From NCBI GenBank assembly GCA_023428695.1, contig JAEYWY010000021.1, forward strand, positions 1-64,000: 64,000 bases of DNA, written 5' to 3'. The DNA comes from Bacteroidota bacterium. Lineage in GTDB: Bacteria; Bacteroidota; Bacteroidia; Cytophagales; Cyclobacteriaceae. This document shows, one piece after another, positions 61,120 to 64,000 of this stretch. The number at the start of each line of letters is the position of its first letter. Positions within the stretch are counted from its first letter, which is position 1. Below the pieces are notes generated by a model. It was not told the DNA's origin and ran no database searches. It was given only the letters and a program-made list of their open reading frames with translations. A program made the position numbers and the translations under genes.

Positions 61120-61554
61120 ATGAAGATCCAGATTATTAACGGTCCCAACCTGAACCTTCTTGGAAGGCGCGAACCTTCCGTTTACGGCTCCGCTTCGTTC
61201 GAGGACTACCTCACTGAATTAAGGAAACGGTTTTCCGATCTGGAGCTGCATTATTTCCAATCGAACGTCGAGGGTGAAATTGTGAATACACTGCACGCCG
61301 CAGGGTTTGACTTTGACGGCATTGTGTTAAACGCCGGAGCCTACACGCATACGTCAGTAGCAATCCACGACGCTATCGGTGCGATCAAAACACCTGTGGT
61401 GGAGGTACACATTTCCAATGTTTACGCGCGCGAAGAGTTCAGACACAAAAGTCTGATCACATCCAAGTGTGCGGGTATGATAACCGGTTTCGGTATGGAG
61501 AGCTATGCACTCGCGCTGGAGTATTTCAGAACAAAAGGGAACAAGAAAGTATAA
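61120..61554 (+). CDS. aroQ: 3-dehydroquinate dehydratase, type II
   Basis: Third step of the shikimate pathway: 3-dehydroquinate to 3-dehydroshikimate. The 144-residue dodecamer-forming type II enzyme is complete: IINGPNLNLLGRREPSVYG with catalytic Y22 and R17, N71 and H77 in VLNAGAYTHTS, H97 in EVHISN, and R108 in REEFRHKS. The stop is four bases before the ATG of the class V aminotransferase gene, so the two form an operon. Confidence 0.97.
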   Translation: MKIQIINGPNLNLLGRREPSVYGSASFEDYLTELRKRFSDLELHYFQSNVEGEIVNTLHAAGFDFDGIVLNAGAYTHTSVAIHDAIGAIKTPVVEVHISNVYAREEFRHKSLITSKCAGMITGFGMESYALALEYFRTKGNKKV

Positions 61555-61558
61555 ACTC

Positions 61559-62608
61559 ATGATCTCATTTTATCCAGGTCCGTCGCGTGTCTATGACGAC
61601 ATACCTCGTTATGTCCGGGACGGCTATCGCGATGGTATCTTAAGCATCAATCATCGCAGCGAAGAGTTCATGAAGATCAGCCGTAAGACCATACGGCTGT
61701 TGAAATCAAAACTGAATGTTCCGCGTGACTATACTGTATTCTTTACATCATCCGCGACCGAATGCTGGGAGATCATCGCACAGTCACTGATCACAAAGTC
61801 AAGTTATCATTTTTTCAACGGTGCGTTTGGTGAGAAGTGGTACGAATACACACGCAGACTGACCGGCAACGCGAATCCAATTGCTTTCGATCTCAATGAG
61901 TCTCCTTCTCCCGGAATGTCAATTCCCGAAGATGGTGTGATCTGCATGACGCAAAACGAAACGTCAAACGGTACGCAGGTGCACGCCGGTGTTATTCGTT
62001 CATTCCGGAAAACATATCCCGGGCGATTGATCGCTATTGATGCAACATCTTCAATGGCAGGAACTGCACTTGACTTTGCGTCGGCCGATATATGGTTTGC
62101 ATCGGTGCAGAAGTGTTTTGGTTTACCGGCGGGTCTTGGTATCATGATCTGTTCACCTGACGCAACTCAAAAAGCGACAACACTGGGTGAGAAGAATCAC
62201 TATAACAGTCTCACATTTATGATGAGCATGATGGAGAAGTGGCAGACGCCATTCACACCTAACGTGCTCAATATATATCTGCTCATGCGTGTCCTGGAAA
62301 ATGTTGACAACATAAGAGTCACGCAAAAACGGATTATTGAACAGTATCAACAATGGCGCGACTTCCTCGAACGCAGGAAACGGATCGCGCACTTTGTCAC
62401 AAATCCCGACGTTCATTCTTACACCGTTGTTCCGGTAAAGGGTGACGAGAAAACATTGTCAACCATCAAGTCTAAAGCAAAAAAGGAAGGCTTTTTGTTG
62501 GGTGAGGGTTACGGTGCATTTAAGCCGTTAACATTCCGAATAGCAAACTTCCCCGCAATCCGTAAGGCTGAAATCAAGGCTTTACAGAAATTCCTTGCGG
62601 CATGGTAG
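61559..62608 (+). CDS. Class V aminotransferase, SerC-like
   Basis: A 349-residue PLP enzyme of the phosphoserine/alanine-glyoxylate aminotransferase group. The ATG at 61559 (MISFYPGPSRVYDDI) gives the usual GPS-type start. Seen: NHRSEEF (near 31), FTSSATECWE, the aspartate of IAIDATSS and the PLP lysine K185 in SVQKCFGLPAGLG. A SerC role (phosphohydroxypyruvate to phosphoserine) is possible, but the motifs differ from canonical Bacteroidota SerC, so another amino donor/acceptor pair cannot be excluded. It is cotranscribed with aroQ. Confidence 0.85.
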   Translation: MISFYPGPSRVYDDIPRYVRDGYRDGILSINHRSEEFMKISRKTIRLLKSKLNVPRDYTVFFTSSATECWEIIAQSLITKSSYHFFNGAFGEKWYEYTRRLTGNANPIAFDLNESPSPGMSIPEDGVICMTQNETSNGTQVHAGVIRSFRKTYPGRLIAIDATSSMAGTALDFASADIWFASVQKCFGLPAGLGIMICSPDATQKATTLGEKNHYNSLTFMMSMMEKWQTPFTPNVLNIYLLMRVLENVDNIRVTQKRIIEQYQQWRDFLERRKRIAHFVTNPDVHSYTVVPVKGDEKTLSTIKSKAKKEGFLLGEGYGAFKPLTFRIANFPAIRKAEIKALQKFLAAW

Positions 62609-62651
62609 CCGCGCGCTGTGCGCATGAACGTTTTTCGTAATTTGCGCGACC

Positions 62652-63215
62652 ATGAACCTGAAAGAAATTTTCTCGGTAACGCTGATTTTGTTTTCAGTCA
62701 TTGATATTCTCGGATCAATTCCGTTTATCATAACCATTCGTAAGCGCGAAGGAACCATCCAGGCAGGAAAGGCATCGTTGATATCAGCAGGACTAATGAT
62801 CGCGTTTCTTTACCTCGGTGTTTCTATTCTGCAACTCTTCGGTCTCGACATTCCCTCATTCGCGGTAGCCGGATCGATTGTCATATTCATTGTAGCAATG
62901 GAAATGATTCTTGGCATTACGTTATTCAGGGAAGATCCCGATAGTAAAGGTTCAGGGTCGATAGTTCCGCTGGCTTTCCCGTTGATAGCGGGGGCAGGAA
63001 CGTTAACGACCATTCTTTCGCTTCGCGCGGTGTATCATGAAATCAACATTCTCATTGGCATACTTCTCAACGTAATTTTCGTTTACCTGGTCCTGAGGTC
63101 ATCGGTTTGGCTGGAACGTGTTATTGGTAAGTCGGGCTTCGCGGTTCTGCGACGCGTCTTCGGTGTGATCCTGCTGGCGATAGCTGTCAAGATATTCAAG
63201 ACTCACGCGTTATGA
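62652..63215 (+). CDS. MarC family integral membrane protein
   Basis: A 187-residue inner-membrane protein of the MarC/UPF0056 family with six hydrophobic segments. Seen: the first half FSVTLILFSVIDILGSIPF and the hallmark second half PLAFPLIAGAGTLTTILSL. The family was named for the mar locus but has no proven role in antibiotic resistance; transport is assumed. The stop overlaps the rnhA ATG (TTATGA), so the two genes are coupled. Confidence 0.92.
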   Translation: MNLKEIFSVTLILFSVIDILGSIPFIITIRKREGTIQAGKASLISAGLMIAFLYLGVSILQLFGLDIPSFAVAGSIVIFIVAMEMILGITLFREDPDSKGSGSIVPLAFPLIAGAGTLTTILSLRAVYHEINILIGILLNVIFVYLVLRSSVWLERVIGKSGFAVLRRVFGVILLAIAVKIFKTHAL

Positions 63216-63676
63216 TCAGAATCTATACAGATGGTGCTGCCCAGGGAAATCCCGGACCCGGAGGTTACGGCGTAATTCTCAAATACAACGATTTTGTAAA
63301 GGAACTCTCAGCCGGCTATCGCCTCACGACAAACAACCGCATGGAGTTACTTGGCGTGATACGCGGTCTTGAAGCGCTTCGCAAAGAGGGCATTCCTGTG
63401 ACCATCTACTCAGACTCAGAGTATGTAATCAACGCTGTTGAAAAAGGCTGGCTGTGGACGTGGGAAAAGAAGAACTTTAAGGACAAGAAGAACGTCGATC
63501 TGTGGCTGAAGTACATTCCTCTTCACCGCAAGTACAAGCCAAAATTCAAATGGGTAAAAGGTCATGCAGGACATCCCGAGAATGAGCGCTGCGATTATCT
63601 TGCAGTAACGGCTGCAAATGGATTCGGACTTTTGGTTGATACCGAATACGAGCGAAGTAATCCGGGGATGTTTTAG
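63212..63676 (+). CDS. rnhA: Ribonuclease HI
   Basis: Degrades RNA in RNA-DNA hybrids during replication and repair. The 154-residue protein has the full catalytic set D7 (YTDGAA), E45 (NRMELLGV), D68 (YSDSEY) and D128 (ERCDYLA), with H121 of KGHAGHPENE as the flexible-loop histidine. The basic handle region (GWLWTWEKKNFKDKKNVDLW) is present as in E. coli. It overlaps the marC-family stop by four bases. The convergent gene ends three bases away. Confidence 0.97.
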   Translation: MIRIYTDGAAQGNPGPGGYGVILKYNDFVKELSAGYRLTTNNRMELLGVIRGLEALRKEGIPVTIYSDSEYVINAVEKGWLWTWEKKNFKDKKNVDLWLKYIPLHRKYKPKFKWVKGHAGHPENERCDYLAVTAANGFGLLVDTEYERSNPGMF

Positions 63677-63679
63677 TCG

Positions 63680-64000
63680 TTATTGTTCCCGCTCATCCAG
63701 ACTGATTCCCAGTTCTTTCAATTCACCGAGTATGGGTTCATAGAACTCCGCCCTGACGGGAATGACAACACCGCGACTTTGAATCTTCCCCGCCAGCAGA
63801 AATTTCGCGGCTATCGCCAGCGGTAAACCTACCGTTTTTGCCATGGCAGTTTGTGACGCATCACCCTTGCTGATCATGTTTGATATGATGGTCCTGGATT
63901 TTTCCCTGAGCTTGTACACGAATTTGTGCTGCATCACGACAAGGTCACGATTGCCCATGGATAGCTTCCATCGTTTTGCCAGGATGTGTTCAAGAATCTG
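63680..64000 (-). CDS. Saccharopine dehydrogenase-like protein, C-terminal fragment
   Basis: The C-terminal 106 codons of a longer gene that continues beyond the window: the frame is open to 64000. The visible part, ILEHILAKRWKLS then NRDLVVMQHKFVYK, GLPLAIAAKFLLAGKI and GVVIPVRAEFYEPILGELKELGI, matches the C-terminus of saccharopine reductase/dehydrogenase. The enzyme acts in lysine metabolism in some bacteria, or on carboxynorspermidine in relatives. The start and NAD-binding domain are not visible. Confidence 0.85.
   Translation of the reverse strand, partial: QILEHILAKRWKLSMGNRDLVVMQHKFVYKLREKSRTIISNMISKGDASQTAMAKTVGLPLAIAAKFLLAGKIQSRGVVIPVRAEFYEPILGELKELGISLDEREQ

Noticed and set aside
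1..64000. CRISPR array, insertion sequence or prophage
   Set aside because: No regularly spaced repeats, transposase, Cas or phage structural genes were found on either strand.

Overview
The window is a stretch of a Bacteroidota chromosome, most likely order Cytophagales. Evidence: a SusC/SusD pair, several TonB/SusC-type and DUF families typical of the phylum, start codons with little Shine-Dalgarno signal, promoter-like TAnnTTTG boxes (often with TTTG about 19 bases upstream), and a tmRNA whose tag reads GESNYAMAA. There are no rRNA or tRNA genes, CRISPR arrays or insertion sequences. Most genes lie on the minus strand.

Layout. 1-1060: a truncated FtsX-type permease. 1152-7264: a tight glycoside hydrolase operon GH95-GH51-GH43 (fucosidase/galactosidase, arabinofuranosidase, xylosidase/arabinofuranosidase). 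7483-13805: AI-2E exporter-family protein, DUF4350 protein, a PDZ + alpha/beta-hydrolase + PD40 fusion, a putative lipoprotein and two small membrane proteins, separated by repeat-bearing DNA. 13838-15561: dnaX, split by a run of ten A's and apparently expressed as gamma (in frame) and tau (-1 frameshift). 15871-16260: ssrA (tmRNA) with its terminator and a palindromic intergenic element. 16699-28922: a carbohydrate locus on one strand: GH127 lipoprotein, AraC regulator, FGGY kinase, SusC, SusD, then an RraA-like protein and an enolase-superfamily sugar-acid dehydratase, both with export signals. 29036-31500: an alkylation-damage operon with overlapping genes: Ada (HTH + methyltransferase, no N-terminal sensor), a 2OG-Fe(II) oxygenase, a stand-alone Ada zinc-binding domain, and AlkB.

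31875-42283: hypothetical protein, J-domain membrane protein, double-META lipoprotein, PQQ dehydrogenase with an inserted cytochrome c domain, ferredoxin overlapping a U32 peptidase-family gene, HD protein, small lipoprotein, acidic protein, HerA-like ATPase, DUF3078 protein, response regulator. 42427-64000: mostly housekeeping: LysM transglycosylase, O-methyltransferase, M16 peptidase, nucleoside phosphorylase, acyltransferase, polytopic membrane protein, DUF2851, pyrF, LolA-like carrier, ftsK, pyrD, beta-barrel protein, DUF4136, a small orphan SusC-like receptor, xerD, aroQ, class V aminotransferase, MarC, rnhA and the C-terminus of a saccharopine dehydrogenase.

How it fits together (inference): the two carbohydrate blocks would degrade arabinose-, xylose- and fucose/galactose-containing plant side chains outside the inner membrane, with SusCD uptake, AraC control and a cytoplasmic kinase. 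The exported dehydratase and RraA protein, and perhaps the PQQ dehydrogenase, hint at periplasmic sugar-acid chemistry. The least ordinary signals are the dnaX recoding site, the split Ada sensor/regulator operon and its promoter, the exported sugar-acid enzymes, and several promoter boxes so close to start codons that transcripts may be leaderless.
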